NCBI GenBank assembly: GCA_028284235.1
Contig: JANQSC010000075.1
Location: 62,001-126,000, forward strand
Length of the DNA: 64,000 bases
From: Opitutaceae bacterium
GTDB taxonomy: Bacteria; Verrucomicrobiota; Verrucomicrobiia; Opitutales; Opitutaceae
Reading direction: 5' to 3'
Numbering within the stretch: position 1 is the first letter of the stretch; every line of letters begins with the position of its first letter. The notes below the pieces were generated by a model. The model searched no databases and was not told where the DNA came from. It saw only the letters and a program-made list of their open reading frames with translations. This document shows, piece after piece, positions 42,586 to 50,917 of the stretch. Made by a program: the position numbers and the translations under genes.

Positions 42586-43209
42586 TTACTCCTTCCCCGC
42601 CAGATCGACGACCAGCTCGTAAAGCCAATCGTTGAACCGGTCCTTTTTGAACATGTATTCAGAAAGTCCGGGCGACGTCGTTTCGACCAGATGCCCGTAC
42701 TCGAAGAACGTGTCGAACATCGCCCACATGGAAGTGACCGCCAGTCGCACCGATAGGTCGTCCGCCGGCTTGCCGACTACCCCGCCAGCGAGTTCCGCCA
42801 TGAAGTCCATCTGCGGCTTGAAGTAACGCTCGCTCGCTTCCGCGAACGCCGGACTCGGATCGCGCGACTCCCGGGCCAGCAATGCGCTCCGCCAACTCGA
42901 GGCGTCTTCCGCTCGAAACGACTTTACCGCCTCGTCGATGACCGCGCGCAACGCCCGCGTCGGAGGGAGCGCTCGCAGCTGCTTTTGCTCGTCCTCCGTT
43001 ATCAGGTCCTCTGCGCACGCCTCCGCAACCACCGACTTGTACAATTCGTCCTTCGAACGAAAATGGTAGTTCAAAGCGCTGATCTGCGTGCCCGACTCCC
43101 CCGCGATGTCACGCACCGTCACCGCCTTGAATCCTCTCTCCGCAAACAACCGACCCGCCGCCTCGATGAGGCTCGCCTTGGTTTTTTCCGAGTTCTTCTG
43201 GGTTCCCAT
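42586..43209 (-). CDS. TetR-family repressor of the RND efflux operon
   Basis: 207 residues. HTH near residues 26-62 (VTVRDIAGESGTQISALNYHFRSKDELYK); the C-terminal ligand domain resembles the CecR/DUF1956-type group (MDFMAELAGGVVGKP). A strong Shine-Dalgarno sequence, GAAAGGAGA, lies 6 bp before the ATG, one of the few here. A perfect 34-bp palindrome (43246-43279) is 36 bp upstream of the start and must be its operator. It is the first gene of TetR-OMF-MFP-RND-ABC, so it probably represses itself and the pump until a substrate binds. Confidence 0.9.
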   Translation of the reverse strand: MGTQKNSEKTKASLIEAAGRLFAERGFKAVTVRDIAGESGTQISALNYHFRSKDELYKSVVAEACAEDLITEDEQKQLRALPPTRALRAVIDEAVKSFRAEDASSWRSALLARESRDPSPAFAEASERYFKPQMDFMAELAGGVVGKPADDLSVRLAVTSMWAMFDTFFEYGHLVETTSPGLSEYMFKKDRFNDWLYELVVDLAGKE

Positions 43210-43245
43210 TTCAAGTCTCCTTTCAAGTTAAAACGTTAAATTTGT

Positions 43246-43279
43246 ACATATGTTTAGAACATTTGTTCTAAACATATGT
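43246..43279. promoter_or_regulatory. 34-bp palindromic operator of the efflux operon
   Basis: ACATATGTTTAGAACA, two bases TT, then TGTTCTAAACATATGT: 16-bp arms with no mismatch. It sits 36 bp before the TetR start and 120 bp before the divergent FG-GAP-like gene at 43399, so it might control both directions. The AT-richness also makes it a good promoter region. Confidence 0.85.
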
Positions 43280-43398
43280 TCTTTTGTCAAGCCCTGATTG
43301 TGAATTGCCGTTTCTGCGCGTCGTCGCGAAGCGGCTATTCCGGCGGGCGTTGGGCAATTTCGCTTGTCAAAATCGCCGGGCAATACAGCGTAAGGCGC

Positions 43399-44943
43399 AT
43401 GCCTCGATTTGGCAGTTTCCCCTTGCGGCGCGGCTCCCTACTCCTCGCAGCCGCCACGTTTTGGCTCGGGCCCGGCTCCGAGCTCGCCGCGAAGAAAAAG
43501 GAATCCTTCCCTGTGCCGCTGGAAAAAATGAAGGGGCGGGAAGGCAAGCTGCTGTTCAAGGCGACCTGGGGTTGGGGCGGACGGCTCGGGACATTCCACG
43601 ACGTGGACGCGGACGGCGAGCTCGAGTTCATCGCTCTCGACCGCAAGAAAGGAGATGTCTCGTTGCGAGTGATTCAGATCGACTCCGAGGGACCCGCCTT
43701 CAACGTCCCCGCGGGCAAAGGCAACGGGGCCGGACTCGCCGCGGTCAATCTCGACGACGACCCCGCCATGGAATTCGTCGTGGCCTACGGCGACAAGCTG
43801 AGCGCTTTCGAGGCGGGGCTCGTCGGAGCCTTGAATAGCTTGCTAGCCACCTTTGTCGGCGTGCCCGTCATCGAAGCGGGAACGTCTACCTGGGTGGTGA
43901 CTCCGGTGCTGCGCCCGGACCGCATGGTCGACCTCCACCATGTGGTCGCGTTCGACGACGACGGATCGCGCCTATGGCACCGCAATTTGAAAGCGGAGAT
44001 GGACGCCGGCGACCCGTGGAAGGAAACGCGTTTTCAGTGGATCGTCCAGCACAGCGACCAACGCGACGCCACCATCGTCATCACTGACGACGCCCGCCAG
44101 GCGATGATCGGCCTGTCCGGCCAAGACGGCAGCATTCGCTGGTCGCGTCCACTCGCAGGCAATACGCGAGCGTCGCGGCGCGGATTCTCCGCCCTGATCG
44201 ACCAGGAACGGCTGCTGCCGGTACTGTTCTCCCCCAACAACGCGCTCATTCTCGATCCCGAGACCGGCGAGCCCGTATTCGACGGATCCGTGGAACGCGG
44301 CGTGGCGGAATTGCCGAGCTGGCACGTATTCGGGACGGGCGACAACCAAAGCTACCTCGTTTTCGGCGAGAACCGCAGCGAACTCCGTATGGTCGATCTC
44401 GATACGGGATCCGCGCTTTGGAGCGCCAGCGCTTCCAACAAAGTCCTCGAGATCGTGCCGCTGCCCGATGGCGAGCGATTTATCATCGTATCGAACGATG
44501 GAATACAGCTGATGAATACCGGCGGAGAAATGATCGCCCGCTACGCCGCCCCCGAAAACATTAAAACCAAATTCCCCCCCGTCTATCGCGACCTCAACGG
44601 CGACGGCGAAATGGAACTCGTATTCGTCTCAGGCAAGAATTTCATCTGTTGGCAGCCCGCCACCAACCAGCTGCTCTGGGAAGCGTCGATGTTCGGGATC
44701 GTCGGCGGCGCCAATCCCGTGCAGCTCTACGACTCGTTTCACGACATCGACCACGACGGCTGGCTCGACATTCCAGGGTCGAAAGGCGGCGGCACTGGAC
44801 GCTGGTTGTCGGGCAAGACCGGCGCGACTTTGAGCGAAGTCGGCAACGGCAGCGCCCCGCCCATCGTAGGCGACTGGGACCGCGACGGCCAATCCGAAGT
44901 CTTCTGGTTCAACACCTGGTACGAAGTCCCCGCAGGTAACTAG
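43399..44943 (+). CDS. Secreted FG-GAP/VCBS-like beta-propeller protein
   Basis: 514 residues from the ATG at 43399; the longer frame from 43276 would begin in the operator. Signal peptide to about 30 (WLGPGSELAA). Repeats of DVDADGELEFIALDRK, NLDDDPAMEFVVAYGD, DLNGDGEMELVFVSG and DIDHDGWLDIPGSKG are FG-GAP/VCBS-type blades with Asp-rich calcium loops. A beta-propeller on the outside of the cell, often for adhesion or ligand binding; there is no catalytic motif. It is divergent from the TetR gene and shares its operator region. Confidence 0.75.
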   Translation: MPRFGSFPLRRGSLLLAAATFWLGPGSELAAKKKESFPVPLEKMKGREGKLLFKATWGWGGRLGTFHDVDADGELEFIALDRKKGDVSLRVIQIDSEGPAFNVPAGKGNGAGLAAVNLDDDPAMEFVVAYGDKLSAFEAGLVGALNSLLATFVGVPVIEAGTSTWVVTPVLRPDRMVDLHHVVAFDDDGSRLWHRNLKAEMDAGDPWKETRFQWIVQHSDQRDATIVITDDARQAMIGLSGQDGSIRWSRPLAGNTRASRRGFSALIDQERLLPVLFSPNNALILDPETGEPVFDGSVERGVAELPSWHVFGTGDNQSYLVFGENRSELRMVDLDTGSALWSASASNKVLEIVPLPDGERFIIVSNDGIQLMNTGGEMIARYAAPENIKTKFPPVYRDLNGDGEMELVFVSGKNFICWQPATNQLLWEASMFGIVGGANPVQLYDSFHDIDHDGWLDIPGSKGGGTGRWLSGKTGATLSEVGNGSAPPIVGDWDRDGQSEVFWFNTWYEVPAGN

Positions 44944-44946
44944 AGT

Positions 44947-44986
44947 CCCCAAGTCTCCCCCTCCCTCAGTCTCTCCGTCCCTCAGT
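44947..44986. repeat. Pyrimidine-rich tract
   Basis: TCTCCCCCTCCCTCAGTCTC and a second CCCTCAGTCTC unit joined by TCCGT. It lies between the convergent FG-GAP-like and HEAT-lipoprotein genes and matches the tract near 36050. Confidence 0.5.
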
Positions 44987-44987
44987 C

Positions 44988-47792
44988 TCACCGTCGTTGG
45001 CTCCCCCAGCGGGCACGAGCGGAACCATGGCCGCTATCGATCATGTAGCCATTGCGAGCCGCCCAGTCCCTCGCCCCGTCGGCCAAATCGGGCTGGCCGC
45101 AATTCAGGTAGTCCTCGGCAAGCGGGCGCTCCCCGTAGAGATTGAGCAAGTCAATCAGATCAGGTATCCGCGACTCGTCGCCGCGACGAATATAAGTGTG
45201 GCAAGCCATGACAACGGCGGGAGCGACTTCGTTGTTTCGCGGAAGCAGCGAAATCCCGCTCAAGACTTCCCCCAATTGGCTTTCGGGGGCGTCCCGCACG
45301 CTAGCCGCTTCGATCAATCCCGTCCAGGACGCTTGGCCCGTCTTGACGACAGCGACCAACCGAATCGCCGACATGCGGGCGTGTTGGGCCACCCGCGAAA
45401 GCGCGTCGAGATCGGTCAACTTGGCCAAGGCGACTTTCGCAACCCCGCGGAAATCGCATTCCGTCGCTACGCGCTCAATCGTATTCTGATCTTCGATACG
45501 GTTGATTGCCGCAATTCGAATGTCGTCGAATTCCCCCTTCAGAGCGAGTTCTGCAAGTTGCTCGGGGCGATCCTCCTCAGCAATCCGCTCTGTCTCGCCT
45601 TTAAGAGACGCCTCCATTTCCCCAATCGCCGTCGACAATCGAGACGTCGATTGATACGCGCGATCCCGTTCGACGAACTCCCCTCGGGGCGTAACCCAAT
45701 GCTCGTCGGGTCTGAACCGAGTCGCTTCACGAAGCGCTCTTATCCGTTCTTCGGCCGCCTTTCGGTAATCCCGGTCAAACGAGTCTTGAAGCAGGTGCAA
45801 CAAGACATCCAGATCGCTCAATTGTGCGATGAGGCGTTTCTGGGTAGACTTCCACGGCTCTTTTTCAAAACGGGAGAGCAGAAACGCGTCGTCCTCAATA
45901 TACCCCAATGCCGTTAGCCGCAGATCCGAGCTGCGCGTTGCCAGTTCTTTGAGCAATTCCTCATCCTTCAATGCCGGTACGAGCGTTCGGCGTTGGCTTG
46001 GCTCGACCGACTCGAAAACCGATCGTTGATCGGAGATTCGCGCCATCGCTTGTCGGTCGTTGCGCGAACGGACCAGTTCGCCGAGCAACTCCTGATTCGT
46101 CAGGTTCGGGATCGCCGCTTCGATCACCCATCTTTCCTCATTGCCCTCCAATTGTTCCGCTCTTCGTATCGCCTCACTCAATACATCTTGATTGGTTATT
46201 CTCCCAACCGCTGCTCGGCGAGCGGAAGAGGACGGGTCGTTCAAGGCGATGCTCTTCAGCAATTCTGGATCATCGAGTCGCTCAATATTGAACGCGCGGT
46301 GAGGCCAAGTCGGATCCAGAGCGAGTCGTTTTTGCAGATCCGCATCGGCGATCTCCGCAATCCGCTTTCCCGCGACCCATTTGTACTCGCCCGTTCGAAC
46401 TTCCTTTTCGAGCCGCTCCATACTCGTGAATGCCTTTACCGCCGCTTCTTTGTTTTGCCTGTAAATGTCTTCACGATAAATGCGCTCGAGCAAATCCTGG
46501 TTGGTCAACCGGGAGATCGCCGCCTCACGCGCAAGAAAATCCGCCTGGATCGAGTCATCCTCAAGGGCAATCTTCTCAAGCAATTCCTGATCCGCAATCT
46601 CGATCAAACGGGAGAGGGCGACAAAGCCCAGACTCGAGCCGCCCTCTTCCACAGCGAGTTCGAGCAGAAGATCGGGATCGTTGAGTTTTTTCGTCGCAAG
46701 GGTTCGTGGCTCGGTCTCGTAGCTGCTTCGAGCCGCCTTTTCCAAAAAAATCGGATCGTCGCTACCAATCACCGCAGCCATTTGGAATTCGTATCCGAAA
46801 TCCGATGCAAACAGCTCCGACCAGAATGCGCTGTCCGAAGGTACGCTGTCCACCAGAGCCGCCATTGCGGCGTACCCCACGTCATCCCTCTCCCGATCAA
46901 GAAAAGTCCTCAAGAGTTCCGGGTCGACGAGCTTGTGGATGGCCGCGACACGAATTTGCGGGTCTTTCTCTTCTTCCGCGATTCGTCGCAAGAGGGATAG
47001 ATCGGCCAATTGAGTCACCGCGTTGAAACGAACCCATCGGTGTTCATCGGTCCGGTAAATCGTCGCCAGCGTATTCGAATCTTCAATTCGCGCCACCGCC
47101 GCCGCCCGGACGCTCCAGTCGGAATCTTCTCGAGCGATCTCCTCGAGGACGTGCCGGCCCGTCACGCCTTTCACCGCAGCCCTACGAACCAACCAATGCG
47201 GGACCGTCCGCACCAGTCGTTCGAGTTCGTTTCCATTCGAAATCTTCTCGAGAACCGAAACGGCGAGATCCCAGTCCGAAGTCTCTTCGACAAAGCGAGC
47301 GCGATCCGCGTCCTCGAGAAGGGAAAGCGCCGCAACTCGTCGCGCCGCCCAATCTTCATCGGACAGTGCCATCGACAAGATCTTCGCAGCGTCGGCGACG
47401 CGTTGGACCGCCGACATGCGAGCAGTCGGATCGTTCGCGTCTTTCGCAATTCGCCAAAGCGCGCCCTGGGACCGAATCGCCGCAATCGCCGCCTCGACCG
47501 TCTCGTCCGCCAACTCCTCGTTTGAACGCGCTCGGGTCGAAAGCAGAATCGCGATCTCCGCCAAGACCGCGCCATCGCTAATCCGATCGATCGCCGCCTT
47601 TCGGACGTCCCACTCTGGATCGTCACGGGCGACACGGGAAAGCCGCTCTTGGTTCTCCTCGACTTCGACAGCCGCGATACGCTCTTGCGGGTCGGGACTG
47701 CCAATGTCCGGCCCGCAGCCTTGTATCGAAAAAACAAGGAGTAGAAGAACGAGGATCTTCGCTAGCTGATCCAGTGAACGGGGTTTCGACAT
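44988..47792 (-). CDS. Large HEAT-like repeat lipoprotein
   Basis: 934 residues from the ATG at 47792 (a TTG at 47813 is the only alternative). Lipobox SIQG-C26. After it come about 25-30 tandem helical units of 22-30 residues with the pattern W-x-VR-x-AA-[VI]-x-x-[IL]-x-D-x-x-x-L-x-x-[IL]-A: DPEWDVRKAAIDRISD, EDWAARRVAALSLLED, SDWSVRAAAVARIEDS, EHRWVRFNAVTQLADL. This is a HEAT/Armadillo-like solenoid, a scaffold for protein-protein contacts, lying in the periplasm or at the outer membrane. A segment near 720-800 is less regular (EATRFRPDEHWVTPRG). I know no named protein of this architecture. No partner is apparent next to it. Confidence 0.8.
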   Translation of the reverse strand: MSKPRSLDQLAKILVLLLLVFSIQGCGPDIGSPDPQERIAAVEVEENQERLSRVARDDPEWDVRKAAIDRISDGAVLAEIAILLSTRARSNEELADETVEAAIAAIRSQGALWRIAKDANDPTARMSAVQRVADAAKILSMALSDEDWAARRVAALSLLEDADRARFVEETSDWDLAVSVLEKISNGNELERLVRTVPHWLVRRAAVKGVTGRHVLEEIAREDSDWSVRAAAVARIEDSNTLATIYRTDEHRWVRFNAVTQLADLSLLRRIAEEEKDPQIRVAAIHKLVDPELLRTFLDRERDDVGYAAMAALVDSVPSDSAFWSELFASDFGYEFQMAAVIGSDDPIFLEKAARSSYETEPRTLATKKLNDPDLLLELAVEEGGSSLGFVALSRLIEIADQELLEKIALEDDSIQADFLAREAAISRLTNQDLLERIYREDIYRQNKEAAVKAFTSMERLEKEVRTGEYKWVAGKRIAEIADADLQKRLALDPTWPHRAFNIERLDDPELLKSIALNDPSSSARRAAVGRITNQDVLSEAIRRAEQLEGNEERWVIEAAIPNLTNQELLGELVRSRNDRQAMARISDQRSVFESVEPSQRRTLVPALKDEELLKELATRSSDLRLTALGYIEDDAFLLSRFEKEPWKSTQKRLIAQLSDLDVLLHLLQDSFDRDYRKAAEERIRALREATRFRPDEHWVTPRGEFVERDRAYQSTSRLSTAIGEMEASLKGETERIAEEDRPEQLAELALKGEFDDIRIAAINRIEDQNTIERVATECDFRGVAKVALAKLTDLDALSRVAQHARMSAIRLVAVVKTGQASWTGLIEAASVRDAPESQLGEVLSGISLLPRNNEVAPAVVMACHTYIRRGDESRIPDLIDLLNLYGERPLAEDYLNCGQPDLADGARDWAARNGYMIDSGHGSARARWGSQRR

Positions 47793-48013
47793 TCGAACGA
47801 TTGGCTCGTTCAATAAGAATTTGCAGCCTAGCTCGAAAATTCCAAGCCCGTTTCTCGAAATCCCCTACTCCAAGCGATCGTCGATTCAAATCGAGGCGAA
47901 TCTCAGTCCTGATCGAAAAGCGAGCGTGCTCGACCCGATTATCTCGAGCATTCTATCCAACTGGACCCCGTTCTTGTATTCGCAATTTAGTTACAATTAG
48001 AAAAACGCTCGAA
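47793..48013. other. Intergenic gap, nothing recognised
   Basis: About 220 bp between two minus-strand genes, upstream of the HEAT-lipoprotein start and downstream of the sulfatase stop. I see no coding frame, hairpin or repeat of note in it. Confidence 0.5.
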
Positions 48014-49543
48014 CTACTTCATTCCGTCCAACTCGTCTTCCGGAAGGTCGTATTGCGATCGCAGTCGCTGTAGCTGTGTCTTTAAATTGGCCTGGATTTC
48101 CGGATACTCGCGGCCGTAGAGGCTGGTCAGTTCCTGCGGGTCGCTCTTCAGGTCGAAAAACTCCCACGTATCGTGCTCGGGCGCCGGATAGCGGATGAGC
48201 TTAAAACGCCCGTCGGTAACGCCGAAGTGGATGGGCACGCCGTGGCCGCCGTGCTCGTAGTAGTGGTAATAGTGATACTTGCGCCAGTCGGGCGGCGTAT
48301 TCCCTTTTAACACCGGCACGAGCGACGCGCCCTGCATGTCGTCCGGGAGCGAGGCTCCGGCGATGTCGAGAAAAGTCTGGGCGTAGTCGAGATTGGAGAC
48401 GATGTCGGTCTCGTTGACGACTCCGGCTTCCACCACTCCGGGCCAACGGACCAGCAACGGCGTACGCAAGGACTCCTCGTACATCCAGCGTTTGTCGAAC
48501 ATGCCGTGCTCGCCGAGATAAAATCCTTGGTCGGACGAGTAGATCACTACCGTGTCCTCGGCCAGTCCGCTTTCGTCTAGGTACGCGAGCAGCGCGCCGA
48601 CGCTTTCGTCCACCGCTTTCACGCAGCGCAAGTAGTTCTTAATGTAGCGCTGGTAGTTCCACTTGATTCGATCGTGGTCGCTGAGGTTTGCGGCCAGCAT
48701 GGCCTCGTTGCGCGGCTTGAAATAGGCGTCGAACACTTCCAGTTGCTCGGGCGTGTGCTTGGACGAGTATTTGATCATGAGCCGGTAGTCGTTCATGTCC
48801 TCTAGCATGCGCATCTTGTGCTGGGATATGGGCAGCTCGCGTCCCGAGTAGTCGTCGAACAACGTGGAGGGTTCCGGCATTTCCATCTCGTCGAATAGCT
48901 CGAGATGGCGCAGGGCAGGCTCCCAGCGTCCGTGTGGCGCCTTGTGCTGCACCATTAGCAGGAAAGGCTTGTCCGCGTCGCGCTTGTTCTTCAACCAGTC
49001 GAGCGACTGCTCGGTGATGATGTCCGTGGTGTATCCAACGTGGTCCACATTCTCGCCGTTGGTGATGAGCATCGGGTTGTAGTAAGCCCCCTGCCCGCGA
49101 AGAACTTCAAAGTGGTCGTATCCAGTCGGTGTCGACGCGAGGTGCCATTTCCCGACGATCGCGGTTTGGTAGCCCGCCTGGCGCAAGTACTTCGGCGCCG
49201 TCGGCTGGGAGCCGTCGAATCGATTGCCGTTCTTGCGGAACCCATTCAAATGCGAGTACTTGCCGGTCTGGATGACCGCTCGCGCCGGCCCGCATATCGA
49301 ATTGGTGACGAAGCAGCGCTTGAAGAGCATTCCCTCGTCCGCGATGCGGTCGAGATTGGGCGTCGGGGCGATGTCCGCCAGCATTCCCCCGTAGGCGCTG
49401 AGCGCCTGCGTGGCGTGGTCATCCGTGAAGATGAAAAGGATGTTGGGCCGGGCGTGAGCCAGCGGCGCCAGGCAAAGCGCCGCGAATGCGGCGAAACGAA
49501 TCGAGAATCGAGAAAACCAGTCGGAGGTCATAGCGAAGTACAT
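48014..49543 (-). CDS. Secreted sulfatase, N-acetylglucosamine-6-sulfatase-like (CGPAR motif)
   Basis: 509 residues; the ATG at 49543 or 49531 both leave a good signal peptide (RFAAFAALCLAPLAHA). TDDHATQALSAYGG (40-53) is the metal site; NSICGPARAVIQTGKYSH contains C84-G-P-A-R; GKWHLASTP and SSDQGFYLGEHGMFDKRWMYEESLRTP are marks of SulfAtlas S1_11-type enzymes, which remove 6-O-sulfate from GlcNAc in glycosaminoglycans. The Asp-Gln pair in SSDQG replaces the usual Asp-Asn. Function is inferred from these motifs. It stands alone. Confidence 0.88.
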   Translation of the reverse strand: MYFAMTSDWFSRFSIRFAAFAALCLAPLAHARPNILFIFTDDHATQALSAYGGMLADIAPTPNLDRIADEGMLFKRCFVTNSICGPARAVIQTGKYSHLNGFRKNGNRFDGSQPTAPKYLRQAGYQTAIVGKWHLASTPTGYDHFEVLRGQGAYYNPMLITNGENVDHVGYTTDIITEQSLDWLKNKRDADKPFLLMVQHKAPHGRWEPALRHLELFDEMEMPEPSTLFDDYSGRELPISQHKMRMLEDMNDYRLMIKYSSKHTPEQLEVFDAYFKPRNEAMLAANLSDHDRIKWNYQRYIKNYLRCVKAVDESVGALLAYLDESGLAEDTVVIYSSDQGFYLGEHGMFDKRWMYEESLRTPLLVRWPGVVEAGVVNETDIVSNLDYAQTFLDIAGASLPDDMQGASLVPVLKGNTPPDWRKYHYYHYYEHGGHGVPIHFGVTDGRFKLIRYPAPEHDTWEFFDLKSDPQELTSLYGREYPEIQANLKTQLQRLRSQYDLPEDELDGMK

Positions 49544-49700
49544 TACGGTCGCAGGGGTGATTTTGGAAATCGGGGTAGATCAAAAACGGGAGACTAGCCG
49601 CAATCTCTACTGCGAAACAAGCGCAGACTTCCCCTCGATCTGAAACCCCAACGACACCCTCGACGCGCTTTTTTCCAAGGTTTCGCTTGACTTGACCCAT

Positions 49701-49747
49701 TTTAAGTGAACAGTGGTTCTTTATTTAGTAACCACTGTTCACTTAAA
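49701..49747. promoter_or_regulatory. 18-bp perfect inverted repeat, operator of the epimerase/TetR unit
   Basis: TTTAAGTGAACAGTGGTT (49701-49718), 11-nt spacer, AACCACTGTTCACTTAAA (49730-49747), directly upstream of the ATG at 49753. The half-sites GTGAACAGT/ACTGTTCAC suggest a dimeric TetR, probably the one encoded at 50918. The arm nearest the gene lies where it would overlap the ribosome-binding region. Confidence 0.82.
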
Positions 49748-49752
49748 TACTG

Positions 49753-50808
49753 ATGAAACCCATAGACACGACAAAACCTGTGCTCGTAACGGGCGCGACC
49801 GGCTATCTCGCCGGCTGGATTGTATCGAAACTCCTCGACCAGGGCGTCACCGTCCACGCCGCTGTGCGGCACCCGTCCAACACGGAGAAACTCGCCTACC
49901 TGACGGAGATCGCGGAACGCTCGCCCGGGGCGATCCGCTACTTTAAGGCCGACCTCTTGACACCGGGGGCTTACGCCGAGGCGATGAGCGGCTGCGAAGT
50001 CGTTTTCCACACCGCTTCTCCGTTCTCGATACGCGTGGACGACCCGCAACGGGATCTGGTCGATCCCGCCCGACTGGGAACGCGCAATGTGCTCGAGCAG
50101 GCCAACCAAACCGAGTCGGTAAAGCGAGTCGTTGTGACCAGCAGTTGCGCTGCCATCTACGGAGACAACGCCGATCGCGACGCGGCGCCCGGCGGCATCT
50201 TCAACGAGGAGATCTGGAACCGCAGTTCTTCCTTGAGCCACCAGCCCTACTCCTACTCCAAAACCGTCGCGGAGAAGGAGGCTTGGAAAGTCGCCGACGC
50301 CCAAAACCAATGGAAGCTCGTCGTCATCAATCCGTCCTTCGTGCTCGGACCCGCCGTGAATCCAATGGCGGGCGGCGAATCCATGTCGATCATGACCCAA
50401 TTCGGCGACGGCTCGATGAAAGCAGGCGTGCCCGATCTAGGAATGGGCATCGTCGATGTCCGCGACGCCGCCAACGCCCATTTAGCGGCAGCCTTCGAGC
50501 CCGAAGCCGAAGGGCGCCACATCACCTCCGGCCACAACAGCAGTTTTCCCGAAGTCGCGCGCATCCTGAGAGAGCGATTCGGCGACGCCTACCCGCTGCC
50601 CAAGCGCACGCTCCCGAAATGGTTCGTCTGGCTAGTCGGGCCCATTTTCGACAAGTCGCTCACTCGGAAGGTCGTCGCCCGCAACGCGGGCATTCCGTGG
50701 GTCGCCGACAATCTGAAAAGTATTGAGAAACTGGGTGTCACCTATCGTCCGCTCGAGGAAACGGTCACCGAGATGTTCACCCAGCTCATCGAAGCAAGGA
50801 GAGTGTAG
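49753..50808 (+). CDS. NAD(P)-dependent epimerase/reductase of the dihydroflavonol-4-reductase type
   Basis: 351 residues. Rossmann motif GATGYLAG (14-21), catalytic Y166-S-Y-S-K170, and VVFHTASPFSIRVDDP typical of extended short-chain dehydrogenases. The NPSFVLGPAVNP segment places it in the DFR/cinnamoyl-CoA reductase-like group that reduces aldehydes and ketones. The true substrate in this bacterium is unknown; control by a TetR suggests a xenobiotic or lipophilic aldehyde. It is followed by the TetR gene after 109 bp. Confidence 0.88.
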   Translation: MKPIDTTKPVLVTGATGYLAGWIVSKLLDQGVTVHAAVRHPSNTEKLAYLTEIAERSPGAIRYFKADLLTPGAYAEAMSGCEVVFHTASPFSIRVDDPQRDLVDPARLGTRNVLEQANQTESVKRVVVTSSCAAIYGDNADRDAAPGGIFNEEIWNRSSSLSHQPYSYSKTVAEKEAWKVADAQNQWKLVVINPSFVLGPAVNPMAGGESMSIMTQFGDGSMKAGVPDLGMGIVDVRDAANAHLAAAFEPEAEGRHITSGHNSSFPEVARILRERFGDAYPLPKRTLPKWFVWLVGPIFDKSLTRKVVARNAGIPWVADNLKSIEKLGVTYRPLEETVTEMFTQLIEARRV

Positions 50809-50810
50809 CG

Positions 50811-50829
50811 CGACGAGAAAATCTCGTCG
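50811..50829. repeat. Short hairpin between epimerase and TetR genes
   Basis: CGACGAGA-AAA-TCTCGTCG, an 8-bp stem, starting 3 bp after the epimerase stop and followed by GGGGGG. It may attenuate read-through to the TetR gene. Confidence 0.4.
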
Positions 50830-50917
50830 GGGGGACTTTTGGATTTGAAAGCGCTCCCCGGCGAAGCCAGAAAAACCGGGAACTGACGCGACGCCGCAGT
50901 CGCGCTCCCTTCTCCCC

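Noticed and set aside
45993..47000. Plus-strand frame of 335 codons opposite the HEAT lipoprotein
   Set aside because: Follows the periodicity of the repeats on the other strand; no start context or domain.
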